Positions 17,648 to 26,355 of a stretch of 41,906 nt of DNA are shown here, piece after piece (the first letter of the stretch is position 1; every line of letters starts with the position of its first letter). A program made the translations under genes and the position numbers. The stretch comes from Methanomicrobiales archaeon. Its GTDB lineage: Archaea > Halobacteriota > Methanomicrobia > Methanomicrobiales > Methanospirillaceae. A model generated the notes under the pieces. It was given only the letters and a program-made list of their open reading frames with translations, was not told the origin of the DNA and did no database searches. The DNA is taken from contig JAPKXQ010000050.1 in the NCBI GenBank assembly GCA_026394765.1, positions 1 to 41,906 of the forward strand, read 5' to 3'.

Positions 17648-19711
17648 TTACTTCGCCTCCGCGATCTTCTCGAGTCGCACCGCACAGGCCTTGAATTCTG
17701 GGATGGATGCAGTTGGGTCGAGTGCATTGTTGGTCAGCACGTTCGCGGCACATTCCGCGTAGTGGAACGGCATGAAGACCACGCCTTTCTTGATATCCTT
17801 TGTTACGCGGGCACCGATCTCGATATGTCCGCGGCGGGTGATGGCACGGACCATCTCTTTATCCTTGATGCCCAGTGCCCTTGCGTCCTCGGGATTGATC
17901 TCGACCCATCCCGTAGGCTCCTCGCGCTCGAGGTTCTCTGAGCGCCTGGTCATGGTGCCGGTATGCCACTGCCAGAGACAGCGACCTGTGGTCAGGATGA
18001 GCGGGTAGTCCTTGTCGGGCACTTCAGCCGGGTACTTGAACTCGATAGGCGTAAAGATGCCAAGCCCGTCCGGGTGTGAGAACTTCTCCTTGTGCAGGAT
18101 TGGGGTCCCCGGGTGTTCGAGTGTCGGGCAGGGCCAGTGGAGTGCTTCGGGCTTCTCCAGCCGTGCGTAGGTCATTCCACCATATGACGGGGTAACCTTG
18201 GACACTTCAATAAAGATCTCTTCGGCACTCTTGAATGGGAACTGTTTATCGTATCCCATGTGCTTTGCCAGCTCACAGATGATCTGCCAGTCTGCCTTTG
18301 CCTCACCGGGCGGCTCCTGGGCCTTTCTCCACTTCTGGACGCGGCGTTCGGTATTGGTCTGGGTACCGTCTTTTTCGGCATAGCAGGCCGCTGGCAGAAC
18401 GACATCTGCAAGTTCTGCAGTCTCGTTCATGAAGATGTCCTGCACGACGAGGAACTCGAGGTTCTTCAACCCCTTCTTGACGTGGTGGAGGTCGGGGTCA
18501 GAGATCATCGGGTTCTCGCCCATGATGTAGAGGCACTTGACTGTCCCGGGCTGGTCAGCAAGGGTGTTGATCAGTTTGGTTACGGTCAGGCCGACTTTGC
18601 CTTCCGCGATCTCGCAGCCCCATGCATCGGTCATCTTCTTGCGCATCTCGGGGACGATTACTGCCTGGTACCCGGAGTACACGTTCGCGAGAGCTCCCAT
18701 GTCGCAGGCGCCCTGCACGTTGTTCTGACCACGCAGTGCACAGACACCACCGCCCCTCTTGCCGAGGTGGCCAGTCAGCATCTGGAGGTTTGCGACCGAT
18801 TTGACATTGTCGACACCTGTCGTGTGCTGGGTAATACCCATTGAGTACAGCACGTTGCTGGACTCTGCTTTTGCGATCCATTCTGCAGTGGTCGCCAGGT
18901 CCTTTGCCGGGATCTTGCTGATCTTGGAGACATTTTCAAGGCTGTAAGCGTCCTTCATCACGACTTCTTTGAGTTTCTCGAAGTCCTTGGTTCGCTTTGC
19001 GATGAACTCCTTGTTCTCCCAGCCGTTTTTGATGATGTGCTGCATCAGGCCATTGAAGATCGCAACATCGGTCCCTGAGTCGAATGGCATGTACAAGTCA
19101 GCCTGCTTTGCCGTCGGGGTGAACCGTGGGTCGGCTACGATCAGCTTGGCGCCGCGCTCCTTGGCGAGCATGATCTGGCGCCCGATGAGTGGGTGCTGCT
19201 CAAAGGTGTTGGACCCTATCACGAAGATGCACTTGGACTCTCCAATGTCACCAATCGAGTTGGTCATCGCACCGGACCCAAATGCGCCGGCGAGCCCTAC
19301 GACTGTGGATGCATGGCAGAGCCTTGCACAGTGGTCGATGTTGGGCGTCTTTAGGACTGCCCGGGCGAACTTCTGCATCAGGTAGTTCTCCTCATTGGAG
19401 ACACGTGCAGAAGCGAGACATGCCATCTCGTCGCCTTTGTAGGACTTGAACTTCGAGACGATCAGCTTGTATGCCTCGTCCCAGCTCGCCTCCACAAACT
19501 TGCCGTCTTTCTTGATGAGCGGCTTGGTCAGCCGGTCAGGAGCGTTGACGAACTCATGCGCGTAGTTCCCCTTGGGGCAGAGCTTGCCCTCGTTGACTGG
19601 GGTGCGGTGCCATGGTGCGACCCCGACAACCTTCTTGTCCTGAACAACAAGGTTGAAGCCGCAACCACAGCCACAGTACGGGCATGTTGTTGGTACGTAC
19701 TTCATATCCAT
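17648..19711 (-). CDS. fdhA: Formate dehydrogenase alpha subunit (molybdopterin oxidoreductase)
   Basis: A 687-residue catalytic subunit that oxidises formate to CO2 at a Mo/W bis-pterin centre. AGAGGT with 6-nt spacing selects ATG 19711 (MDMKYVP). An N-terminal 4Fe-4S motif (CPYCGCGCGF ... GKLCPKG) is followed by the metal-ligand loop HCARLCHASTV. The ligand is cysteine, not selenocysteine, as no in-frame TGA occurs. The C-terminal molybdopterin dinucleotide-binding domain includes LTTGRCLWQWHTGTMTRRS, and the length is normal for methanogen FdhA. It is first in an fdhA-fdhB operon. Confidence 0.97.
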   Translation of the reverse strand: MDMKYVPTTCPYCGCGCGFNLVVQDKKVVGVAPWHRTPVNEGKLCPKGNYAHEFVNAPDRLTKPLIKKDGKFVEASWDEAYKLIVSKFKSYKGDEMACLASARVSNEENYLMQKFARAVLKTPNIDHCARLCHASTVVGLAGAFGSGAMTNSIGDIGESKCIFVIGSNTFEQHPLIGRQIMLAKERGAKLIVADPRFTPTAKQADLYMPFDSGTDVAIFNGLMQHIIKNGWENKEFIAKRTKDFEKLKEVVMKDAYSLENVSKISKIPAKDLATTAEWIAKAESSNVLYSMGITQHTTGVDNVKSVANLQMLTGHLGKRGGGVCALRGQNNVQGACDMGALANVYSGYQAVIVPEMRKKMTDAWGCEIAEGKVGLTVTKLINTLADQPGTVKCLYIMGENPMISDPDLHHVKKGLKNLEFLVVQDIFMNETAELADVVLPAACYAEKDGTQTNTERRVQKWRKAQEPPGEAKADWQIICELAKHMGYDKQFPFKSAEEIFIEVSKVTPSYGGMTYARLEKPEALHWPCPTLEHPGTPILHKEKFSHPDGLGIFTPIEFKYPAEVPDKDYPLILTTGRCLWQWHTGTMTRRSENLEREEPTGWVEINPEDARALGIKDKEMVRAITRRGHIEIGARVTKDIKKGVVFMPFHYAECAANVLTNNALDPTASIPEFKACAVRLEKIAEAK

Positions 19712-19865
19712 CAAAAAACCTCTAACAGAAAAACTTTGATCTTCTCAAAGATAAACAATACTGCTTTGAAGCGGAAAATCGATGATTAGTGGTGGGTGAT
19801 CATATGCCGAGAATCACTGTAGTGAAGTGGGGCATAACACTGTGAAGCGCCGGAGAGTCCCCCCC

Positions 19866-20366
19866 ATGCTCGCGGCACTCGTGCTGAATGGCCTGGCTTC
19901 TATGGAAGGCAGAGTCTTCACAGAGGCCGGGAACTGCCCGGTGTGTGGTGGTACGGTGAGTGGATATGACAGAAAAAGGCGTTTTTTTGCCAGGATTCAG
20001 GATGAGGACGTCTCAAGGGACGTTGAGGTGGTGGTCACCCGGTATACCTGCAAAGGATGCAGGAGACTCATAGTGGCCTCTGCACCTTTCTACCCGGGAA
20101 CGAGGGTGGGTGCCCCGGTCATTGACCTGTCCTGGGCACTCTCTCGGGAGATGCCCGCTTATCGGGTCGCTAATGTCATGAGTGAGATGGGCGTGCTGGT
20201 AGACCAGGGGAGTGTTCGTTCCTGGGCCGCCCGGGATGCCTGGGGACTCAAGATCACCAGGCTCTTTGGACATCCGATCCCCCTTTCAGTCCTCGCGCTC
20301 TCGCTCCCCGCCCCCGGCAGTGAGCCCGGTCTCTACGAGTCTCGCCCCGTCGTACGGACAGAATGA
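19866..20366 (+). CDS. Zinc-ribbon protein of unknown function, possibly transposase-derived
   Basis: About 166 residues from ATG 19866, chosen because GGAGAG lies 8 nt upstream; a GTG start at 19827 is also open. A zinc-ribbon (CPVCGG ... CKGC, about residues 25-70) is followed by a helical segment with a helix-turn-helix look (ANVMSEMGVLVDQGSVRSWA). This combination resembles the N-terminal part of some transposases, but no DDE catalytic domain follows. The last 27 codons overlap, in antisense, the 3' end of the neighbouring minus-strand gene, so the C-terminus may be an accident of truncation. I do not recognise a specific family. Confidence 0.55.
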   Translation: MLAALVLNGLASMEGRVFTEAGNCPVCGGTVSGYDRKRRFFARIQDEDVSRDVEVVVTRYTCKGCRRLIVASAPFYPGTRVGAPVIDLSWALSREMPAYRVANVMSEMGVLVDQGSVRSWAARDAWGLKITRLFGHPIPLSVLALSLPAPGSEPGLYESRPVVRTE

Positions 20367-20549
20367 GATCGTTGCAGTGGTGCGCCAGCCACACGTCGGG
20401 CAGGTGCGTTCCATTGGCTGTTTTCTGAACCAGGGAATGAGCGGGATGAAGAGGAAGAGGAAGAAGAACGGGACCCCGGCGAGGAATAGAGCTACGCTCA
20501 CTCCAACTGACACAACAAGGAGGAGCCCTGCGATCAGCCAGCGTCGCAC
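20286..20549 (-). CDS. Small membrane protein with C-terminal zinc ribbon
   Basis: An 87-residue protein starting at GTG 20549. GGGAGGTG lies 8 nt before that codon, inside the end of the mfnF gene, which it overlaps by 16 nt. Two adjacent membrane helices (about 5-25 and 27-42) are followed by a zinc-ribbon (CPTCGW ... FCPYDG) and a charged tail. It is the third gene of the mfnD-mfnF operon. Its function is unknown; coupling to methanofuran genes may be simple genomic packing. Confidence 0.65.
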   Translation of the reverse strand: MRRWLIAGLLLVVSVGVSVALFLAGVPFFFLFLFIPLIPWFRKQPMERTCPTCGWRTTATISFCPYDGARLVETGLTAGGGERERED

Positions 20550-21466
20550 CGCAGGGCCACCTCCCGGACTGCGACGGCAGGGAGGGCGTCGACATACTCC
20601 CCCATCTCCACCCGCAGGTCTGTCCATCCAAATGACCTTGCAAGGAGCGTTGATCCGATCCCGGCGGTGACAATATTATCAGCATGGTACTTCCTGGCCA
20701 CCTTATCGACTGCTGATCGAACCACCTCTGCCTGTGCGGCCCAGAATGCCGAGGCAATACTTCTGGCACAGTTCTCGCCGATCTCATTGACATCGGCGCA
20801 GATGACCCGTGAAAGCCTCTGAAGTGCCGCCTGGACCGTTCTCTCACCCCGGTCTGCCGCATCGCAGGTATATTGGGAGGGATCAATATGCCCAAGAACG
20901 AGGTGTGCATCAGCGGCTGTGGCGAAGAACTCGGGGCAGGTGGGGGTTGCGAAACCATCCATGTCAACTACCGGGAGGTGTGCAGGGACCGGTGTTCGGA
21001 GAAGGCCGCTGTAGATGAGGTATCCTGCCTGGAGGCGCTGGAGGTCAGTCATCCCGAGGATGTCTGGGAATGCCCCGAGGGGGACGATGTCGGTAGTGGT
21101 GCTCCCCATGTCTACTAGGACTGCAGCTGGGTACTTCTCCTTGGTAGCATCCGCTGCAGCAAGCCAGTTTGCGGCGGCGAGGGCAGCACACGGCTTGTCA
21201 TGGAACACTCCGTCGGTCCCGTAAAAGATTGCCTGTGGAAAGACCACCTTAACCTGGGATACGATCCAGGCAATTCCCTCTGTTTTAGATGCGAAGCAGT
21301 CGGCAAGCTCCCCACTCATCACCACCGCAGCACGGCTGCCTGCAGATCGGTGGTGCTCCAGGAACTGCGCAAGGGATGCACCCTCAAAGAGGGGGCAGTA
21401 ATAGATAAAGACGCCCGATTCATCGGCGACTTTGAGGTTTGCCCCCCCTACATCGATCCCTATCAC
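20534..21466 (-). CDS. mfnF: Methanofuran core-joining enzyme MfnF (ASKHA-fold, H4MPT-linked family)
   Basis: A 310-residue cytoplasmic protein. The N-terminal GIDVGGANLKVA and internal VLVDMGSTTTDIVPL and VTAGIGSTLLA are phosphate-binding loops of the ASKHA/hydantoinase-like fold. This fits the archaeal family long named H4MPT-linked C1 transfer pathway protein. In Methanocaldococcus jannaschii the family member MfnF joins the activated aminomethylfuran unit to gamma-glutamyltyramine, forming the methanofuran core. The gene overlaps mfnD by 4 nt, and mfnD makes one of its two substrates, which supports the assignment. Confidence 0.8.
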   Translation of the reverse strand: MIGIDVGGANLKVADESGVFIYYCPLFEGASLAQFLEHHRSAGSRAAVVMSGELADCFASKTEGIAWIVSQVKVVFPQAIFYGTDGVFHDKPCAALAAANWLAAADATKEKYPAAVLVDMGSTTTDIVPLGAFPDILGMTDLQRLQAGYLIYSGLLRTPVPAHLPVVDMDGFATPTCPEFFATAADAHLVLGHIDPSQYTCDAADRGERTVQAALQRLSRVICADVNEIGENCARSIASAFWAAQAEVVRSAVDKVARKYHADNIVTAGIGSTLLARSFGWTDLRVEMGEYVDALPAVAVREVALRCDAG

Positions 21467-22350
21467 GCCGAAACGACACTCCCTTCTTTTCCAAACTTCA
21501 CCCGACCCCTGAGGTGGACTCTCTCAGGGACGTCTCCTCGGGATGCCTTCACGAGCAGATCGGCGATCTCCTCTTCCATGCACGCCACGATCCCCACCAG
21601 GCTCGTGGTGGGTCTGGGGTTGACATCGACCACTGTCACTTCGTCTCCTACAACGAGGTCTATACCTGTATGCCCCTGGCACCCGAGGACTTCCAGGGTT
21701 CGAGAGGCGACCCTGACAATCTCATCAGACCGTGGATGGTCCACAGGGGTCTCACCGCCCCAGTACTGGAACGTTCCATCAGGGGTGACCCGGATGTCCT
21801 GGCGGTTTATCGCAAGCAGGAGGGGAGGCTTTCCTGAGTACAACTCACAGACGTTTCCTGTGATGCGGCCTCCGATCAGGCTTACACTGATGTGCTCCCC
21901 TTCGAGGAGTTCCTGGCCAAACTCTCCCTCTTCAGGTAGGCTCTCACTCACTCGTACCCCTTCTGCACCACAACCACGGATAGGTTTTATCACCTTCTTC
22001 CCAGTTGTCACTTCCCGGGGTACCTGGATCCCGTGTGCGGAGAGGATATTTCCGGTCCGCTGCTTGTTCGCGCAGACTGCGATGTTCATGCTCCCACACC
22101 CGAGGTTGTGCGTGAACTGTTCTATGATCGCGGTAAAACGGGCGAGGATCTGGTCAGGTGCAACTACAATGCCGACATCGCATCTGGGCGCGAGGCGGCG
22201 GAGTTCTTCTGCAAAGTCCCCGCGTTCAGGGCTGCATACCTCGTATCCGCACCGGAAGAAGCTCTTGGTGAGGACGCGGAAGATCGCTTCGCCTTCTGGT
22301 GCAAGGACCGGGTCATGGAACCGGGTATATTCGGCAATAAGGGCCCTCAT
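21463..22350 (-). CDS. mfnD: Tyramine-L-glutamate ligase MfnD (ATP-grasp)
   Basis: About 295 residues from ATG 22350 (MRALIAEYTRFHDP); a TTG five codons earlier is also open. The ATP-grasp fold is visible: KKVIKPIRGCGAEGV (lysine and glycine-rich loop), LLEGEHISVSLIGG, and the metal-binding end GIDLVVGDEVTVVDVNPRPTTS. In methanogens this family attaches glutamate to tyramine, using ATP, for methanofuran. It is the first gene of the operon mfnD-mfnF-zinc-ribbon and is divergent from surE, sharing an 86-bp intergenic region. Confidence 0.8.
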   Translation of the reverse strand: MRALIAEYTRFHDPVLAPEGEAIFRVLTKSFFRCGYEVCSPERGDFAEELRRLAPRCDVGIVVAPDQILARFTAIIEQFTHNLGCGSMNIAVCANKQRTGNILSAHGIQVPREVTTGKKVIKPIRGCGAEGVRVSESLPEEGEFGQELLEGEHISVSLIGGRITGNVCELYSGKPPLLLAINRQDIRVTPDGTFQYWGGETPVDHPRSDEIVRVASRTLEVLGCQGHTGIDLVVGDEVTVVDVNPRPTTSLVGIVACMEEEIADLLVKASRGDVPERVHLRGRVKFGKEGSVVSA

Positions 22351-22436
22351 GGATGGAGTACTCAAGGGCTGAACTTAGAGATGAGGATGTCGATTGATCA
22401 ACCTTTATCCCCCCCTCCTTCCAAAGGAGAGGTAGC

Positions 22437-23219
22437 ATGCCGCAAAAAATCCTCCTCACGAATGATGACGGCGTCAACTCCGCGGGGCTCTGGGCGGCGT
22501 ATGAGGCGCTCGCCCCAATTGCGGAGGTGACCGTCGTCGCACCCGCCACCCAGCAGAGCGCGGTCGGGCGTTCGATCTCGATCTTTGAGCCTATCAGAGC
22601 GAACGAGGTCATTCATGAGGGGGTGAGGGCATGGGCTGTGGGTGGCAAACCCACCGATGCTGTGATAATCGGCCTCTATGCCCTCAAGCTGGCCCCTGAC
22701 CTGGTGGTGAGCGGAATAAATATCGGGGAGAACCTCTCATTTGAGTCCATCATGACATCAGGGACCGTGGGGGCCGCACTGGAGGCAGCCAACCAGGGGA
22801 CACCTGCAGTCGCGTTCTCACTCCAGGTTGAGGACCAGGGCGAGAAGTTCGATGACCCCCGCTTCACCTCCCGGCAGTTCGAAAGTTCAAAGGTCGTGGT
22901 GAGGGAGACAATCGAACGGATCTTCGCCAGGGGATTTCCCAAAAAGGCACACGTGGTGAATGTGAACATCCCATCTGTGATCAAGGGGGGCTACGTTGTG
23001 ACGCGACTTGCAGAGAAACTCTTCTCCACCGGTGTTGAGAAGCGACTTGACCCCCGTGGGAGGCCGTACTTCTGGATCAATGGCCCCCTTATTGAGGACG
23101 CTCCTGAGGGGACCGATGTCCATGCGATCCGGATGGGCAATGTCTCGATAACCCCGATCACCCTGGACTGTACGGCACCGGGAGCGAGAGAAGAAGCAGT
23201 CCGCTTGTTCATAGGGTAG
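22437..23219 (+). CDS. surE: 5'/3'-nucleotidase SurE
   Basis: A 260-residue metal-dependent nucleoside monophosphate phosphatase. The N-terminal ILLTNDDGVNSAGL carries the two metal-binding aspartates. The next signature blocks, PATQQSAVGRSISI and VSGINIGENLSFESIMTSGTVGAALE, are complete. GGAGAGGTAGC precedes the ATG. Length matches the family. It is divergent from the mfn operon and converges on the surface-protein gene at 23287. Confidence 0.96.
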   Translation: MPQKILLTNDDGVNSAGLWAAYEALAPIAEVTVVAPATQQSAVGRSISIFEPIRANEVIHEGVRAWAVGGKPTDAVIIGLYALKLAPDLVVSGINIGENLSFESIMTSGTVGAALEAANQGTPAVAFSLQVEDQGEKFDDPRFTSRQFESSKVVVRETIERIFARGFPKKAHVVNVNIPSVIKGGYVVTRLAEKLFSTGVEKRLDPRGRPYFWINGPLIEDAPEGTDVHAIRMGNVSITPITLDCTAPGAREEAVRLFIG

Positions 23220-23236
23220 CCCTCTTCAGGAATGTA

Positions 23237-23257
23237 AGGGGGTAAGGTATTCCCCCT
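23237..23257. terminator. Hairpin between convergent genes
   Basis: GGGGG and CCCCC flank 9 nt just after surE and before the 3' end of the convergent surface-protein gene. There is no strong T-tract, so function as a two-way terminator is only likely from position. Confidence 0.3.
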
Positions 23258-23286
23258 ATCTCCGGTTGACTGGGGCAAGACGGGGA

Positions 23287-24834
23287 TTAAACCGGCACTA
23301 CCGGTGTGACAACCCCTTCCGGAACTTTCTGGAGGACTGCATTGACCGTTGCCCTCCTGCCCGGGCCCACGGTTACATAAGCAGACCAGATCCGGTATCC
23401 ATTCTTCTGTAGGCGGACACGGTGTACCCCGGCCCGCACTGCACTCAGTGTTATGGGGGTGACTCCTTTTCCGACCCCGTTAAGGTACACAGACGCCCCT
23501 GTGGGGGTTGAATTGACCCAGATGGAGCCGGTTACCGGTCCGGTGTACTTGAGAACCGCATTTACAGATGCCGTTGCATTCTTAGTAACAGTGACGTTTC
23601 TCAGATAAGGGACATAACCGGTCTTACTCACAGCGACAAGGTGGCGCCCTACCGGTACGCCATAGAGCACAGTCGGGGTGATACCCTGCGGGGTACCATC
23701 AAGGATGACGCTGGCACCTGTTGGGGAAGAGAGGACACTCACACTCCCGGTGGCCTTCGTATTCACAATGATGTACCCCGGTCGTTCAAGGGTTGAGGGG
23801 CCGTACGAGTTCGTAGCAGTGAGGGTGACGGTATACGTGCCGGGATGTTCGTACGTGTGCACCGGGTTCTGTTCAGATGAACTCCCCCCGTCTCCGAACT
23901 CCCAGTGCCAGGAGGTGGGATTGTTGGCAGTGCGGTCGATGAACCAGACCGTGAGAAGGCTGTCGCCTGTTCGTGGTGCGGCTGTGAAGTTCACCACTGG
24001 TGGCGTTAAGGGCGGCGCATGGAGGGGGTACCAGTCATAGTTCCCAAAGCTCAATGTGTATGCCCGGTCGCAGATCCCATTGCCGTCACTATCTGGTGTT
24101 ATCTGGGAAAAACCCACTCCATTGGGTTTTCCCCAGAAGTTGCCACCCCGCATCTCGCCCCCGACTACGCTTGGTCCGGGTGCGACTGAGGTCGACCAGA
24201 TGTTGTTCAGGATGACCCCGGGAAAGGCAACATTGATCGTATTAGAGAACTCGTTATCTACGATCACATTCCCAGCTGATGCATCAATAGAGACCCCGCT
24301 CTGGCTGTTCTCTCTGATGTTGTTCTGTACGAGGGCGATCCCGGTCGACCTGGAGATGACCACACCCACGGTGTTCTGTTGGATCCTGCTCCGGGCGACT
24401 GCACCCCCGGTTGCAGAGGAAAACTCGATCCCTATCATGTTCTCCAGTATGTCGCACGCTTCAAATGCGGTCCCGTTCACCTTCTCAACCACAACCCCGG
24501 TGCCCCAGCCGGTGACGGTGAGGTTTCTCACCGCGACACCACCGACCAAGGTGGGATCAGGGTCGACGAGGATACCAATCGATGTGGGAACAAATCCCTG
24601 TCCGATCAGGTGGTGGCCACCCCCTTCGATGGCGACCCCCTGGGCTTTCACTTCGATCCCCTGCAATGCCTCGCTGGCAGTGATATCAGTTGTGACGATA
24701 TATACTCCGGGTGAGGTTATCACCACCGGGCCGGTGATGGGGGTGATTGCGCCCGCCCCTGCGAGAGGAACTCCTGCGAGGATGATGAGGAGTAGGAAGC
24801 ATACAGTTCCAGAATAACGCGTTTGCAGATTCAT
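23287..24834 (-). CDS. Secreted surface protein: NosD-type beta-helix, PKD and two PEGA domains
   Basis: A 515-residue exported protein. AGGGAGATAA precedes the ATG and a signal peptide occupies residues 1-27. Right-handed beta-helix repeats (about 35-225; NxIxxN-type turns) end with [14 protein letters not shown] and NYDWYPL, which usually cap NosD-like domains. A PKD domain (about 285-360; [20 protein letters not shown]) and two PEGA domains (about 362-432 and 435-505; both with [17 protein letters not shown] starts) follow. There is no catalytic or anchoring signature. It is likely a cell-surface or S-layer associated protein, built from the same modules as the subtilase at 553-3138. Confidence 0.88.
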   Translation of the reverse strand: MNLQTRYSGTVCFLLLIILAGVPLAGAGAITPITGPVVITSPGVYIVTTDITASEALQGIEVKAQGVAIEGGGHHLIGQGFVPTSIGILVDPDPTLVGGVAVRNLTVTGWGTGVVVEKVNGTAFEACDILENMIGIEFSSATGGAVARSRIQQNTVGVVISRSTGIALVQNNIRENSQSGVSIDASAGNVIVDNEFSNTINVAFPGVILNNIWSTSVAPGPSVVGGEMRGGNFWGKPNGVGFSQITPDSDGNGICDRAYTLSFGNYDWYPLHAPPLTPPVVNFTAAPRTGDSLLTVWFIDRTANNPTSWHWEFGDGGSSSEQNPVHTYEHPGTYTVTLTATNSYGPSTLERPGYIIVNTKATGSVSVLSSPTGASVILDGTPQGITPTVLYGVPVGRHLVAVSKTGYVPYLRNVTVTKNATASVNAVLKYTGPVTGSIWVNSTPTGASVYLNGVGKGVTPITLSAVRAGVHRVRLQKNGYRIWSAYVTVGPGRRATVNAVLQKVPEGVVTPVVPV

Positions 24835-25010
24835 TTATCTCCCTGATGTGTGAATACCACGTCACGGAAGATAAATTGAGGGGGTGAGATCCAAGCGACC
24901 CTGCAAGGCAGATTCACGATACATACCTGCAGTGTGGTTCTGGTCTACTTGGTATCCTGTATGGGTAGGGATCATTAGCCGGTTCTTATCAGATCTCCCC
25001 CCCACATAGT

Positions 25011-25358
25011 TCAGCAGGTCACGTGGAGCACTGCAACGCTGCGCTCTTTCTCTTCCATGAGAAGAGGGAGCAGTTCAGGGGTCGGTGCGACCACTGCCCT
25101 GTACCGCTCAAGCACCTCCTTGGCATCCATTGTGAGGGGAAGTGTCCCGTACTGCCCGGTGCCGATGTACACTGCTGTAGGGTGCTCCTCCCCGAGGAAT
25201 TCCAGTTCCGCCCCGGAGAGGGGGGTGTGCCCAAATTTTACTTTAAGTCCCTTTGAGGCTTGTTTCTTCCTCTTCGTCACTGTGCCATCGGTGTGGATGA
25301 TCACGTCATGGTGGTGGACCCTGCCACCCACCTCGACCCAGCCAAAACCTGTCTTCAT
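25011..25358 (-). CDS. Mth938-like domain protein
   Basis: About 115 residues. FGWVEVGGRVHHHDVIIHTDGTV, GHTPLSGAELEFL and VYIGTGQYGTLPL are the conserved blocks of the Mth938/NDUFAF3-like fold, common in archaea and of unknown function. ATG 25358 is listed; GTG at 25370, which has AGGA 4 nt upstream, is an equally good start and would add four residues. An inverted repeat lies directly upstream. Confidence 0.8.
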   Translation of the reverse strand: MKTGFGWVEVGGRVHHHDVIIHTDGTVTKRKKQASKGLKVKFGHTPLSGAELEFLGEEHPTAVYIGTGQYGTLPLTMDAKEVLERYRAVVAPTPELLPLLMEEKERSVAVLHVTC

Positions 25359-25379
25359 ATGCGGAACCACTTGTCCTGG

Positions 25380-25417
25380 CCCGGTAAATCCCGGTCTAAT
25401 GTGTGATCATTACCGGG
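25380..25417. promoter_or_regulatory. 8-bp inverted repeat upstream of the Mth938-like gene
   Basis: CCCGGTAA (25380-25387) and TTACCGGG (25410-25417) flank 22 nt, 10-20 bp before the start. The core CCGGTAA is shared with the inverted repeat at 8015-8045. Confidence 0.4.
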
Positions 25418-25568
25418 CGGGAGAAAAAAATCTTTCATCAGCTCTCTACTATATCATCAGTCCATGGGGTTAAGCGCAAAGGGATTGGGCCACCGTTTAC
25501 TTGGCTGAATCGTTCTACGGCTTATAAGGAACGAGACCCTGCAGGCATATCTTCGGAAGGATGAGGAT

Positions 25569-25685
25569 ATGGACACTATCGGTCACCTACGTGAGATTGA
25601 CTATGATGTAAAGAAGATCATCCCGATTGGGTACTCTGACAACGAAGTGAACACAAAACCATTGCCAGGTGAAGGGCCTAAGTGA
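25569..25685 (+). CDS. Small ORF or gene remnant
   Basis: A 38-codon frame (MDTIGHLREIDYDVKKIIPI...) preceded by GGATGAGGAT. The coherent protein-like sequence extends upstream of the ATG (ETLQAYLRKDED) to a TGA at about 25506, which suggests the 3' remnant of a longer gene rather than a complete microprotein. No family recognised. Confidence 0.25.
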   Translation: MDTIGHLREIDYDVKKIIPIGYSDNEVNTKPLPGEGPK

Positions 25686-26355
25686 GCACTCTCCAACCAA
25701 CATATATAGAAGCATAGAAGCGTAGGGACCAGGGCGGTGTTGTAAAGACTTGCCTGGGTGATCTAAAGGCGTATAGCGGAAGGGTGATGTGGTGAGATTT
25801 GACTGGGAGATGACAGGACTCGCTCTTTAAGCGAAGAATCGCTTAAATCAGGAACCCTGGAAGCATGATCAACATTTTCTCTCCCACGCCAACTGGTGTG
25901 CAATCACTTATTGCCAGAGTCTACGATAAGACCTGGGCGTAGGATCTGGCTCCCAAAATCCAGTGGAACTAGGACGTCGTCATATGAATCATCATCCCAT
26001 CGATGGCCCAAAATGCTTTTTATTAGTGATCGGGTTGGGAATCGGTCTTTCCCTGGACCACCCAACAAATAACCTGTTCCCTGGGGGTTGTTTACAAGGG
26101 TCAGGTGCTGCATAAGGAAGTCCCTTTGAGCCGTCTATCACAGGATTAACAACGAATAGACGGATTTATCGAGATATTGTCATGAACACAGAAAATTTTT
26201 TGGCCTCTTCAGATTCCGTCTCATGGGAGTGAGACCTTTCGCATTCTAGGGGATGGAGTGGGGAGATCAGTCTCTCCACAGCGCCCCCCAATATAGTCCA
26301 TCCGCAACACCAAAATATTTATCAGTTCTTGTAATCAGCACTCATGAGGTAGTAT
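25686..26355. other. Gene-free interval with MFS promoter
   Basis: No supported gene. A 69-codon minus-strand frame at 25904-26113 has no family features. A TATA-like AAATATTTA lies at 26313-26321, about 35 bp before the MFS start, with GAGG at about 26345. Confidence 0.4.
26313..26321 (+). promoter_or_regulatory. TATA box of the MFS exporter gene
   Basis: AAATATTTA preceded by a purine/C-rich segment (CACCAA) that could be the TFB-recognition element. Predicted transcription start is about 26345, giving a very short leader. Confidence 0.45.

Noticed and set aside
17648-19711. Selenocysteine in FdhA
   Set aside because: The metal-ligand loop uses cysteine (HCARLCHASTV) and no in-frame TGA exists.
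25904-26113. 69-codon minus-strand frame in the interval before the MFS gene
   Set aside because: Reads fairly like protein but has no recognised family and no ribosome site; kept out of the gene list.
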